Shown here: positions 45,798 to 54,283 of the stretch, piece after piece
How positions within the stretch are numbered: the first letter of the stretch is position 1
Layout of the letters: each line of letters opens with the position of its first letter
Assembly (NCBI RefSeq): GCF_900109525.1
Contig: NZ_FOAN01000004.1
Span: 310,001-374,000, forward strand
Length of the DNA: 64,000 nt
Direction: 5' to 3'
DNA from: Allobosea lupini
Lineage (GTDB): Bacteria > Pseudomonadota > Alphaproteobacteria > Rhizobiales > Beijerinckiaceae
Notes under the pieces: model-generated
What the model was told of the DNA's origin: nothing
The model's input: the letters and a program-made list of their open reading frames with translations, nothing else
Databases searched by the model: none
Translations under genes and position numbers: made by a program

Positions 45798-46335
45798 AGG
45801 CGCCGACGAAGCCGCCGTTCTTATCCATCAGATAGACCAGAGCGGTGTGGTCCATGGTGTAGTCGCCGTCCTTGAGCGGCACCTTGCGGGCATAGGCGCG
45901 ATAGGCCTTGACCGCGGCGTCGATCGCGGCGCGCTCGCCGGTCAGCCCGATGATGCGCGGGTCGAATGAGCCGAGATAGCTCTTCATCGTCTCGGCGGTG
46001 TCGCGCTCGGGATCGACGGTGACGAAGAGCGCCTTGAGCTTCTCGCCCTTGGTCCCAGCCGCGCGCAGAACCTCCGAGATCTCGAACAGCTTGGTCGGGC
46101 AGATATCGGGGCAATGGGTGAAGCCGAAGAAGACCAGGAAGGGCGCGCCGCGCAGGTCCTTGTCGGTCAGGGTCTTGCCTTCGGCGGTGGTGAGGGTGAA
46201 CGGCCCGCCGACGCTGGACGCCAGGCTCTGCCCGCTCTGGCGCGAGGCCGGAGCGAAGGTGACGAAGGCGGCAGCGGCGAGCGCGGCGGCGCCAAGCAGG
46301 AAGACCAGCAGGGGCAGGAGCAGGCGGCGGTTCAC
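45742..46335 (-). CDS. SCO1/SenC family copper chaperone for cytochrome oxidase
   Basis: The 197-residue product has one N-terminal membrane helix (residues 5-27) and a thioredoxin-like SCO fold. The copper site is Cys-x3-Cys in FFGFTHCPDICPTKL, plus the histidine in DYTMDHTALVYLMD. SCO proteins deliver copper to the CuA centre of cytochrome c oxidase in the periplasm. A 58-residue membrane protein gene lies just upstream on the same strand (32-bp gap). The 3' end overlaps the convergent glycosyltransferase gene by 56 bp. Confidence 0.95.
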   Translation of the reverse strand: MNRRLLLPLLVFLLGAAALAAAAFVTFAPASRQSGQSLASSVGGPFTLTTAEGKTLTDKDLRGAPFLVFFGFTHCPDICPTKLFEISEVLRAAGTKGEKLKALFVTVDPERDTAETMKSYLGSFDPRIIGLTGERAAIDAAVKAYRAYARKVPLKDGDYTMDHTALVYLMDKNGGFVGAFNIERPPAEAAQEWLRHL

Positions 46336-46367
46336 GGGAAGACCCTCGAAGGCGAGTGGAACGCCGC

Positions 46368-46544
46368 TCAGAAGCAGGCAAGGAGCGCGGCGATCAGCCC
46401 GTCGGTGAACAGCCGATCGCCTTCACGCCACCAGAGCAGCAGGCCGGCCGCCAACAGCAGCCCGAAGCCGCCGGCGAGCAGCCAGAGGCCCGGGCGGTGG
46501 CCCGGAGCGGCGTCCTGAGTATCGGTCTGCGGCGCTGCGCTCAT
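46368..46544 (-). CDS. Small single-span membrane protein upstream of sco
   Basis: The 58-residue product starts MSAAPQTDTQDAAPGHRPG, has a single hydrophobic segment (GLWLLAGGFGLLLAAGLLLWW) and ends in EGDRLFTDGLIAALLACF. The gene is complete with an ATG and TGA and lies 32 bp upstream of sco on the same strand, so it is probably co-transcribed. No family is recognised. The location suggests a role in oxidase or copper-centre assembly, but this is inference. Confidence 0.6.
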   Translation of the reverse strand: MSAAPQTDTQDAAPGHRPGLWLLAGGFGLLLAAGLLLWWREGDRLFTDGLIAALLACF

Positions 46545-46867
46545 CGCCGCAATCTAGCGCCACGCATGGTCGATCGGAAGCTGCGTTCATGCCGCAGGGA
46601 TACTCCGACTTCCCATCTGCGCGATCCCTCTTGGCGATCCCGCTCAGCCTCCCCACATGAGATCATAGGCGCGCAGGCTGGCGCCCATCTCTGGCGTGGA
46701 CGCGAAGAGGTGAGTTGAGGATGGGTCGCGTCAGCGTTAGGGGCAGGGCCCAGATGCCCGGCGGCCGTCAAGGCGCCCCTTATCGGCCAGGAACTTGCAA
46801 GTCTATCTGCGGTTGATTGTTCAGGGGCATTGTCGGCAAAGCCGGCTTGCGCTGGAGGGCTACCACG
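46545..46867. promoter_or_regulatory. Promoter region of prkA with EcfG-like promoter
   Basis: In this 323-bp spacer, GGAAC at 46790-46794 and GGTT at 46811-46814 are separated by 16 bp. This matches the GGAAC-N16/17-CGTT consensus of the alphaproteobacterial general-stress sigma factor EcfG except for one base. The start of transcription would be about 45 bp upstream of the prkA ATG at 46868. Nothing else is recognised here. Confidence 0.6.
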
Positions 46868-48814
46868 ATGGAACGAGACGGCGAGGTCTTCCGCTTATTT
46901 TCCGAGGATTATCGAAGCTATTCTCAGGAAGAGATGAGCCTGCAGGAATATCTGCTCGCTTGTCGCGAAGACCAATCGATGTACGCGTCCGCCGCCGAGC
47001 GCATGCTCGAAGCGATCGGCAAGCCGAAGCTGTTCGACACCAGCCAGGACGAGCGCCTGGGTCGGATCTTCTCCAACCGGACGATCAAGATTTACCCCTC
47101 CTTCGCCGATTTTTTCGGCATGGAGGATACGATCGAGCGGATCGCCGGCTATTTCCGCTACGCCTCGCAGGGCCTGGAGGAGCGCAAGCAGATCCTTTAT
47201 TTGCTCGGCCCCGTCGGGGGCGGCAAATCCTCGCTCGCCGAGCGGCTGAAAAAGCTGATGGAGGAGCGTCCCTTCTACACGCTCAAGATCGGCGACCAGA
47301 TCAGCCCGGTGTTCGAATCGCCGTTGGGCCTGTTCCGGCCCGACCGCATGGGCGATCTCTTCGAAGACAAATACGGCATCGCCCGGCGGCGCCTGACCGG
47401 CCTGATCTCACCCTGGGCATCGAAGCGGCTCGACGAGATCTCGGGCGACATCGCCAAGTTCCGCGTCGTCAAGCTGACGCCCTCGCGCCTGCGCCAGATC
47501 GGCATCGCCAAGACCGAGCCGGGCGACGAGAACAACCAGGACGTCTCGACCCTCGTCGGCAAGGTCGACATCCGCCAGCTCGAGAACTTCAGCCAGTCGG
47601 ACCCGGACGCCTATTCCTATAGCGGCGGGCTGAACCGGACGACGCAGGGCCTGCTCGAATTCGTCGAGATGTTCAAGGCGCCGATCAAGGTGCTGCACCC
47701 GCTGCTGACCGCGACGCAGGAGGGCAGCTACAACGGCACCGAGAATTTCGGCGCCTTCCCCTATCAGGGCATCGTGCTGGCCCATTCCAACGAGTCGGAA
47801 TGGCTTCAATTCAAGAACAACAAGAACAACGAGGCCTTTCTCGACCGCATCCTGGTGGTCAAGGTCCCCTATTGCCTGCGCGTCACCGAGGAGCGGCAGA
47901 TCTACGAGAAGCTGCTGCGCGAGAGCGAGCTCGCCGGCAGCCCCTGCGCGCCGGAGGTGCTCGACCTGCTCAGCCGCTTCTCGGTCTCGACCCGGCTCAG
48001 CGAGTTCGAGAATTCGCCGCTCTACACCAAGATGCGCGTCTATGACGGCGAGAACCTGAAGGAGGTCGAGCCCAAGGCCAAGGCGATCCAGGAGTATCGC
48101 GACGCCGCCGGGGTCGACGAGGGCATGACCGGCGTCAGCACGCGCTTCGCCTTCAAGATCCTGTCGCAGACCTTCAACTACGACACCGAGGAGCTCGCCG
48201 CCGACCCGGTGCACCTCATGTACATCCTCGAGGGGGCGATCAAGCGCGAGCAGTTCCCGAAGGAGACGGAAGCGGCCTATCTCGACTTCATCAAGTCGGA
48301 GCTGGCGACGCGCTATGCCGAGTTCATCGGCCACGAGATCCAGAAGGCCTATCTCGAATCCTACGGCGAATACGGCCAGAACCTGTTCGACCGCTACATC
48401 GCCTATGCCGACGCCTGGGTCGAGGACCAGGACTACAAGGATCCCGACACCGGCCAGATCCTCAACCGGCAGGTCCTCGACAACGAATTGTCGCAGATCG
48501 AGAAGCCGGCCGGCATCGCCAATCCCAAGGACTTCCGCAACGAAGTCGTGAAGTTCACCTTGCGCGCCAGGGCCAGGAACAACGGCCGCAACCCGTCCTG
48601 GACCAGCTATGAGAAACTGCGCGAGGTGATCGAGAAGCGGATGTTCGGCCAGGTCGAGGACCTGCTGCCGGTGATCAGCTTCGGCTCGAAGCAGGACAGC
48701 GTGACCGAGAAGCGCCATCACGGCTTCGTGCAGCGCATGGTCGAACGTGGTTATACCGAACGCCAGGTCCGGCGCCTGGTGGACTGGTACATGCGCGTCA
48801 ACAAGGCGGGCTAG
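46868..48814 (+). CDS. prkA: PrkA family serine protein kinase (YeaG type)
   Basis: The 648-residue product is PrkA/YeaG, an AAA-type stress kinase. Walker A is LLGPVGGGKSSLAERL, followed by YSGGLNRTTQGLLEFVEMFKAPIKVLHPLLTATQEG, and the C-terminal PrkA domain is complete to VRRLVDWYMRVNKAG. In E. coli, yeaG and yeaH respond to stress and nitrogen limitation. It forms a three-gene run with yeaH and spoVR on the same strand. A likely EcfG promoter precedes it, so the module is probably under the general stress response. The ATG at 46868 gives the standard N-terminus. Confidence 0.96.
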   Translation: MERDGEVFRLFSEDYRSYSQEEMSLQEYLLACREDQSMYASAAERMLEAIGKPKLFDTSQDERLGRIFSNRTIKIYPSFADFFGMEDTIERIAGYFRYASQGLEERKQILYLLGPVGGGKSSLAERLKKLMEERPFYTLKIGDQISPVFESPLGLFRPDRMGDLFEDKYGIARRRLTGLISPWASKRLDEISGDIAKFRVVKLTPSRLRQIGIAKTEPGDENNQDVSTLVGKVDIRQLENFSQSDPDAYSYSGGLNRTTQGLLEFVEMFKAPIKVLHPLLTATQEGSYNGTENFGAFPYQGIVLAHSNESEWLQFKNNKNNEAFLDRILVVKVPYCLRVTEERQIYEKLLRESELAGSPCAPEVLDLLSRFSVSTRLSEFENSPLYTKMRVYDGENLKEVEPKAKAIQEYRDAAGVDEGMTGVSTRFAFKILSQTFNYDTEELAADPVHLMYILEGAIKREQFPKETEAAYLDFIKSELATRYAEFIGHEIQKAYLESYGEYGQNLFDRYIAYADAWVEDQDYKDPDTGQILNRQVLDNELSQIEKPAGIANPKDFRNEVVKFTLRARARNNGRNPSWTSYEKLREVIEKRMFGQVEDLLPVISFGSKQDSVTEKRHHGFVQRMVERGYTERQVRRLVDWYMRVNKAG

Positions 48815-48815
48815 A

Positions 48816-48861
48816 GCATCGGCCCGAAAAGTGGGGTGCGGTTTTCGGACCATGCCGATGC
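48816..48861. repeat. Nested palindromic repeat between prkA and yeaH
   Basis: Outer arms GCATCGG (48816-48822) and CCGATGC (48855-48861) enclose inner arms CCGAAAA (48824-48830) and TTTTCGG (48842-48848). This nested layout matches a dispersed intergenic palindrome common in Rhizobiales. It begins 2 bp after the prkA stop and lies inside the operon. Confidence 0.72.
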
Positions 48862-48889
48862 AAAATCAGAATGCCGGCCGGAGCCTGCC

Positions 48890-50194
48890 ATGCCGATCTT
48901 CATCGATCGCCGCCTGAACCCGAAGGACAAGAGCCTGGGCAACCGCCAGCGCTTTCTGCATCGCGTGCGGGCGGAGCTGAAGCGCAGCGTCCAGGAGCAG
49001 ATCCGCTCCGGCAAGATCGCCGATGCGGACGGAGAGCATGCCGTCTCGATCCCGGCGAAGGGCACGAGCGAACCGAGCTTCCGCGACGCGAGGAACAGCG
49101 GCCGGCGCCAGCATGTCCTGCCCGGGAACAAGCAGTTCTCGCCAGGCGACAGAATGCCGAAGCCGGGCCAAGGCAGCGGAGCGGGCTCGTCGCCCGGCCT
49201 GCAGGATTCAGAGGACGACTTCCGCTTCGTGCTGTCGCGCGAGGAGGTGCTCGACCTGTTCTTCGAGGATCTCGAGCTGCCCGACATGGTCAAGCTCGCC
49301 CTGAAGGAGATCATGGCCGCCAAGCCGCGGCGGGCCGGCTTCTCCACCGGCGGTTCGCCGACCAACATCAATGTCGGCCGCACCATGCGCAACAGCCATG
49401 GCCGGCGCATCGCACTGCAAAGGCCCAAGCGCGCAGAGGTCGAGGCGATTCTCGCCGAACTGGCGCGAATCGAGGCCGAGGGCACGGATGCGGTGGGCGC
49501 CAAGGCCGCGGCCCTGCGCGCCGAGATCGACCGGCTGGAACGCCGGCGCCGGGTGATCGCCTTCATCGACCCCGTCGACATCCGTTTCAACCGCTTCGAG
49601 GCGCAGCCCCTGCCGAACGCCAACGCGGTGATGTTCTGCCTGATGGATGTCTCCGGTTCGATGGGCGAGCGCGAGAAGGACCTCGCCAAGCGCTTCTTCG
49701 TGCTGCTCCACCTGTTCCTGAAGCGGCGCTACGACCGCACCGAGATCGTCTTCATCCGCCATACCCACACGGCGCAGGAAGTCGACGAGGATACCTTCTT
49801 CCTGAGCACGCAGAGCGGCGGCACCGTCGTCTCGACCGCGCTGGAGGAGATGCAGCGCGTCATCGCGCAGCGCTACCCCAGCAAGGACTGGAACATCTAC
49901 GTCGCGCAGGCTTCGGACGGCGACAATTTCGCCAGTGATTCCGAGCGATGCCTACGCCTGCTCGACGGCGAGATCATGCGTCTGTGCCAGTATTTCGCCT
50001 ATGTCGAGATCATCGACGAACGCGAGAGCGAGATCTTCGGTTCGACCGACAACGGCACCTCGCTCTGGCGCGCCTATCTCAAGATCAAGGAACGCTGGCC
50101 GAATTTCGACACGACCCGCATCGCCAAGGCTGCCGACATCTACCCGGTCTTCCGCCAGCTCTTCACCCGGCAGCCGGCGCGGCCGCGCAACTGA
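48890..50194 (+). CDS. YeaH/YhbH family protein (DUF444, VWA-like)
   Basis: The 434-residue product is a DUF444/YeaH protein. The N-terminus (MPIFIDRRLNPKDKSLGNRQRFLHRVR) and the VWA-like MIDAS motif MFCLMDVSGSMGEREKDLAKRFF at about residues 247-268 are diagnostic. It forms the usual middle member of the prkA-yeaH-spoVR set and is thought to work with the PrkA kinase. The ATG at 48890 is used; an in-frame start upstream would add a foreign leader. It follows the repeat at 48816. Confidence 0.95.
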   Translation: MPIFIDRRLNPKDKSLGNRQRFLHRVRAELKRSVQEQIRSGKIADADGEHAVSIPAKGTSEPSFRDARNSGRRQHVLPGNKQFSPGDRMPKPGQGSGAGSSPGLQDSEDDFRFVLSREEVLDLFFEDLELPDMVKLALKEIMAAKPRRAGFSTGGSPTNINVGRTMRNSHGRRIALQRPKRAEVEAILAELARIEAEGTDAVGAKAAALRAEIDRLERRRRVIAFIDPVDIRFNRFEAQPLPNANAVMFCLMDVSGSMGEREKDLAKRFFVLLHLFLKRRYDRTEIVFIRHTHTAQEVDEDTFFLSTQSGGTVVSTALEEMQRVIAQRYPSKDWNIYVAQASDGDNFASDSERCLRLLDGEIMRLCQYFAYVEIIDERESEIFGSTDNGTSLWRAYLKIKERWPNFDTTRIAKAADIYPVFRQLFTRQPARPRN

Positions 50195-50205
50195 AGGACG
50201 CGCCG

Positions 50206-51762
50206 ATGCCCAGGCACGCGCACCGACCCGATCTGCTGTTTACCGGCTCGGACTGGAATTTCGGAACCTTGTCGCATGCCTATGACGTCATCGAAGCGGT
50301 GGCGAAGGAGGAGCTGCGGCTCGACATCTACCCGGTGCAGATGGAGGTGATCTCCTCCGAGCAGATGCTCGACGCCTATTCCTCGATCGGCATGCCCCTG
50401 ATGTATCGCCACTGGTCGTTCGGCAAACACTTCCTCCATCACGAGCTGCACTACCGCAAGGGCGGCCGCGGCCTGGCCTATGAGATCGTCATCAATTCCG
50501 ACCCCTGCATCGTCTATCTGATGGAAGAGAACACCATGGCCCTGCAGGCGCTGGTGACGGCGCATGCGGCCTTCGGGCACAACCATTTCTTCAAGAACAA
50601 CTATCTGTTCCGGCAGTGGACCGACGCCGACGCGATCCTGGGCTATCTCGATTTCGCCAAGAGCTACATCACCCGCTGCGAGGAGAAGCACGGCGTCGCA
50701 GCCGTGGAGGCCATTCTCGACGCCGCCCACGCGCTGATGGACCAGGGCGTGTTCCGCTATCGCCGCCCGCCGAGACTTTCCTCCGAGAAGCAGCGCGAGG
50801 GCCTGCGCGAACGGCTGGAATATGAGGAACGCTCCTATAACGACCTCTGGCGGACGCTCCCGCGCCAGGCGGATGGCAGCAAGGCGGCGGCAGCGGAAAA
50901 TGCAGACCTGATCGCCGAGCGGAAGAAGGCGCTCAACCTGCCCGAGGAGAACCTGCTCTATTTCCTTGAGAAGACCAGCCTGATCCTCGAGCCCTGGCAG
51001 CGCGAGGTCCTCAGGATCGTCCGCGTCATCGCGCAGTATTTCTATCCGCAGCGGCAGACGCAGGTGATGAACGAGGGCTGCGCCACCTTCGTGCACTACA
51101 CCGTGATGAACGCGCTGTTCGATCAAGGCCGGATCGGCGAAGGCGCCATGCTGGAGATCCTGCGCAACCATTCGAACGTCATCTTCCAGCCCGGCTTCGA
51201 CGATCCCCGCTTTTCCGGCATCAACCCCTATGCGCTCGGCCTCGACATGATGCAGGACATCAAGCGCATCGCGACCGAGCCGACCGCGGAGGATCGCGAC
51301 TGGTTCCCCGAGATCGCGGGCAGCGGCGACTGGCGCACGATCCTGCTCGACGCCTGGGCCAACCACCGCGACGAATCCTTCATCCGCCAGTTCCTCAGCC
51401 CGGCCCTGATCCGGAAATGGCGATTGTTCCTGCTCTCCGATGCGGCCAACGAGTCGTTCTACAGCGTGGCTTCGATCCACAACGAGCGCGGCTATCGGAA
51501 GATCCGCGCCGCTTTGGCCCAGCGATACGACATCGGAACGAACAACACCGACATCCAGGTCGTCGATGTCGACCTGCTCGGCCAGCGGCACTTGCGCCTG
51601 CAGCACAAGGTCCGCGACGGCATCGTGCTGGATGGCGGCAGCTGCGAGGCGACCCTGCGCCATGTCCAGCGGCTCTGGGGCTACGAGGTCAGCCTGCAGG
51701 GCATCGACGCGCAGACAGGCGCAACGGTCTATGAACGCTCCAGCAGCCAGCTGGCGCAGTGA
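50206..51762 (+). CDS. SpoVR family protein (YcgB type)
   Basis: The 518-residue product is a SpoVR/YcgB family protein (SpoVR was first named for Bacillus cortex formation). Hallmarks are PDLLFTGSDWNFGTLSHAYDVIEAVAKEEL, YRHWSFGKHFLHHELHYRKGGRGLAYEIVINSDP, CIVYLMEENTMALQALVTAHAAFGHNHFFKNNYLF and MNEGCATFVHYTVMNAL. The His and Glu clusters suggest a metal site. It begins 11 bp after the yeaH stop and completes the prkA-yeaH-spoVR stress module. Its biochemical role is still unclear. Confidence 0.95.
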   Translation: MPRHAHRPDLLFTGSDWNFGTLSHAYDVIEAVAKEELRLDIYPVQMEVISSEQMLDAYSSIGMPLMYRHWSFGKHFLHHELHYRKGGRGLAYEIVINSDPCIVYLMEENTMALQALVTAHAAFGHNHFFKNNYLFRQWTDADAILGYLDFAKSYITRCEEKHGVAAVEAILDAAHALMDQGVFRYRRPPRLSSEKQREGLRERLEYEERSYNDLWRTLPRQADGSKAAAAENADLIAERKKALNLPEENLLYFLEKTSLILEPWQREVLRIVRVIAQYFYPQRQTQVMNEGCATFVHYTVMNALFDQGRIGEGAMLEILRNHSNVIFQPGFDDPRFSGINPYALGLDMMQDIKRIATEPTAEDRDWFPEIAGSGDWRTILLDAWANHRDESFIRQFLSPALIRKWRLFLLSDAANESFYSVASIHNERGYRKIRAALAQRYDIGTNNTDIQVVDVDLLGQRHLRLQHKVRDGIVLDGGSCEATLRHVQRLWGYEVSLQGIDAQTGATVYERSSSQLAQ

Positions 51763-51781
51763 CCAGCGGCACAGGCCCTAC

Positions 51782-52519
51782 TTATGTCGGCAGAACCCGC
51801 CCGGTCCGCAAGGCATGGGCCCAGTCGGCGCGGCCATTGCCTTCAGCCCGCCTTGCCGCATGCTCCCAGTCATAGGCGACCGCGTGGTGCTCGATCTCGA
51901 CGAAATCCGCCATCGTCACCACGGCGAAGCGGGCATGCGGCGCGCCGCTCTCCGAGACATGGATGCCGGGCTCGTCGGCGTTGTAGGCGGGATTGCCGAC
52001 GCTGCCTGGATTGACCACGACAGTGCCGTCATCGAGCCGAAGCAGGCGCGGTTGATGGCTGTGCCCGCACAGGACCACGGCGGGACGAGTCGGTCCGAGC
52101 AACGTCTCGACCGCGCCCGGGGCGGCGGCGACCAGGCGTCCGCCTTCGATCGCGTCGAGCAGATAGGTGTCGTCGTCCTTCGGGCTGGCATGGAGGCAGC
52201 GCGCCCCGCCGACCTCGAGCTCGAAGGGCAGGCCGGCCAGCCAATCGCGGGCATCGGCGTCGAGATCGCGCCAGGCGAAGCTGTCGGAGGCGCCGAGGCC
52301 ATCGGGCGAGGCCGCGCCGAGCGCCCTGTCGTGGTTGCCGCGAACATGGCTCATCGGGGTCGCCCGCAGGAGCCGCACGGTCTCCGCCGGCCAGAGCGGG
52401 CCCGAGGCACAGTCGCCGAGATTGACGACGCGATCGACGGAGAGCCTGGACAGCCGGGCAAGCACGGCTTCGAGCGCCGGCAGATTGCCATGGATGTCGG
52501 CGATGACGCCTAGCCGCAT
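51782..52519 (-). CDS. YfcE-like metallophosphoesterase
   Basis: The 245-residue product has all motifs of calcineurin-like phosphoesterases: GVIADIHGNLPALEAVL (Asp and His), NLGDCASGP, VRGNHDRALG and LCGHSHQPRLL. It is close in length and order to the YfcE/MJ0936-type enzymes, which hydrolyse phosphodiesters using two metal ions. Location is cytoplasmic. It is convergent with spoVR and stands 105 bp downstream of the phn operon start on the same strand, without obvious link. Confidence 0.9.
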   Translation of the reverse strand: MRLGVIADIHGNLPALEAVLARLSRLSVDRVVNLGDCASGPLWPAETVRLLRATPMSHVRGNHDRALGAASPDGLGASDSFAWRDLDADARDWLAGLPFELEVGGARCLHASPKDDDTYLLDAIEGGRLVAAAPGAVETLLGPTRPAVVLCGHSHQPRLLRLDDGTVVVNPGSVGNPAYNADEPGIHVSESGAPHARFAVVTMADFVEIEHHAVAYDWEHAARRAEGNGRADWAHALRTGRVLPT

Positions 52520-52624
52520 GTCGCAAATCCCGAATCCTGAGCCGGTTCAGGACCGGCCAATCCTGTGATGACGCGTCCCGGGCCTCGCGCCAAGGCCCGG
52601 GACGTCGTGGCTTCGACGATACGA

Positions 52625-53428
52625 TCAGCGGATCAGGGCCCTGACGCGGGATGAGACGAGGTCGGCGATCAGGACCATGGCGAGGATGACGAGGATGCAG
52701 GTCGCGGTGTCCTGGTACTTGAACAGCTTCATCGAGGAGACGAGCTCGAAGCCGATGCCGCCGGCGCCGACCATGCCCAGCACGGTCGACTGGCGGACAT
52801 TGGTCTCCAGCCGGTAGAAGATCGTCCCGAGCCAGGCCGGCAGGACCTGCGGCAGCACGCCGAAGAAGAAGGTCTTGAACGGGCCGACCCCGGCCGAGCG
52901 GAACGCCTCCAGCGGCCCCTCGTCGATATCCTCCATCGCCTCGGCGAAGAACTTGCCGAGCATGCCGGCGCCATGGATGGCGAGCGCCAGCACGCCGGCG
53001 AAGGGGCCGAGACCGATGGCGGCGACGAAGATCAGCGCCAGGATGATCTCGTTGATGCCGCGCATGCAGTTGAGCAGCTGCCGTGTCGCATGAAAGACGA
53101 CCGGGCTCGGGCTCAGGTTTCGCGCCGCGAAGAAGCAGACCGGGAGGGCGATTACGACGCCGAGCAGCGTCCCCCAGACCGCGACCTGCAGGCTTTCCAG
53201 AGCCGGCTGCCAGAGCCGCTCCAGGAATTCCGGGTTGGGCGGCATCATCCGGACGAGGAAGTCCACCATGTAGGGGATGCCGTTCCAGAGATTATTGGCG
53301 TTGATCTGCGAGCCGAGCGCGGCCCACCACAGGAAGACCAAAGCACAGAGCGTGACGAAGCCGACGCCCCACCAGCCGAAGCGGCCTTGCGGGGGACGAA
53401 GGACGAGCTGCAGCGTTCCGAACGACAT
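52625..53428 (-). CDS. phnE: Phosphonate-type ABC transporter permease
   Basis: The 267-residue product is the only permease of the phn-like operon. It has about six helices and the family EAA loop region (GPLEAFRSAGVGPFKTFFFGVLPQVLPAWLGTIFYRLETNVRQSTVLGMVGAGGIGFEL), which is diagnostic for PhnE. It forms a homodimer in the membrane. The gene lies 14 bp after phnC. The 3' end is followed by a short G/C-rich intergenic stretch before the phosphoesterase gene. Confidence 0.92.
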   Translation of the reverse strand: MSFGTLQLVLRPPQGRFGWWGVGFVTLCALVFLWWAALGSQINANNLWNGIPYMVDFLVRMMPPNPEFLERLWQPALESLQVAVWGTLLGVVIALPVCFFAARNLSPSPVVFHATRQLLNCMRGINEIILALIFVAAIGLGPFAGVLALAIHGAGMLGKFFAEAMEDIDEGPLEAFRSAGVGPFKTFFFGVLPQVLPAWLGTIFYRLETNVRQSTVLGMVGAGGIGFELVSSMKLFKYQDTATCILVILAMVLIADLVSSRVRALIR

Positions 53429-53442
53429 GGCTTGCTTCCCCG

Positions 53443-54252
53443 TCAGGCGGTTGCGGTGGCGATCATCGGCGCCAGCACAGGGTGGCTCGCCGGGCGAGGC
53501 TTGAGTACGCGGGCGATGCCGGGGTCCTCAAGGCCGGGATAGATCTGGTGGACGATCTCCGAGGTCAGCTGGTCGGGCGTGTCGTCGAAGACCACCCGGC
53601 CGCCGCTCAGGCCGACGATGCGCTCGCCGAACTCGACGGCATAGTCGACCTGATGGAGGTTGCAGATCACCGCGATGCCCTCCTCCTTGCAGATCGCCTT
53701 GAGGTAGCCGAGCACGACGCGCGAGGTCTTGGGATCGAGGCTCGCCACCGGCTCGTCGCAGAGGATCACCGCCGGCTGCTGGGCCAAGGCCCTGGCGATG
53801 CCGACGCGCTGCTGCTCGCCGCCGGAGAGCTGGTCGCCGCGCGAATTCGCCTTCTGGGCGAGCTCGACCCGGGCCAGGCACTCCATCGCGATCGCGACAT
53901 CGGCTTTCGGGAAGAGCTGCAGCATCGAGAGGAAGGACGACAGCCCCGCCATGCGGCCAACCAGCACGTTCTTCAGCACCGACAGGCGCTTCACCAGGTT
54001 GTGGTGCTGGAAGATCATCGCCACCGGCCGCTTGCCGGCGGCGCCGCGCTTGAGGTCGAGCACCTTGCCGTCGATGACGGTCCGGCCCGCATCGGGCTGC
54101 GCCAGTCCGTTGATGCAGCGCAGCAGCGTCGACTTGCCGGCGCCGCTGGGGCCAAGCACGACGAGGAACTCGCCGGCTTTGACGCTGAGGTCGATGCCCT
54201 GCAGGACCGGGCGGCCCGCATAGGACTTCTTCAGTCCTTCGATCTTGATCAT
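53443..54252 (-). CDS. phnC: Phosphonate-type ABC transporter ATP-binding protein
   Basis: The 269-residue product has Walker A GPSGAGKST, the signature LSGGEQQRVGIARALAQQP, Walker B VILCDEPVASLDP and the His in CNLHQVDYAVEFGERIVGL. HHNLVKRLSVLKNVLVGRMAG is typical of PhnC. It lies between phnD and phnE on the same strand with a 31-bp gap to phnD. Confidence 0.94.
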   Translation of the reverse strand: MIKIEGLKKSYAGRPVLQGIDLSVKAGEFLVVLGPSGAGKSTLLRCINGLAQPDAGRTVIDGKVLDLKRGAAGKRPVAMIFQHHNLVKRLSVLKNVLVGRMAGLSSFLSMLQLFPKADVAIAMECLARVELAQKANSRGDQLSGGEQQRVGIARALAQQPAVILCDEPVASLDPKTSRVVLGYLKAICKEEGIAVICNLHQVDYAVEFGERIVGLSGGRVVFDDTPDQLTSEIVHQIYPGLEDPGIARVLKPRPASHPVLAPMIATATA

Positions 54253-54283
54253 GCCGCTTCCTCCGCCGGTCGCGTTTGCGCGA

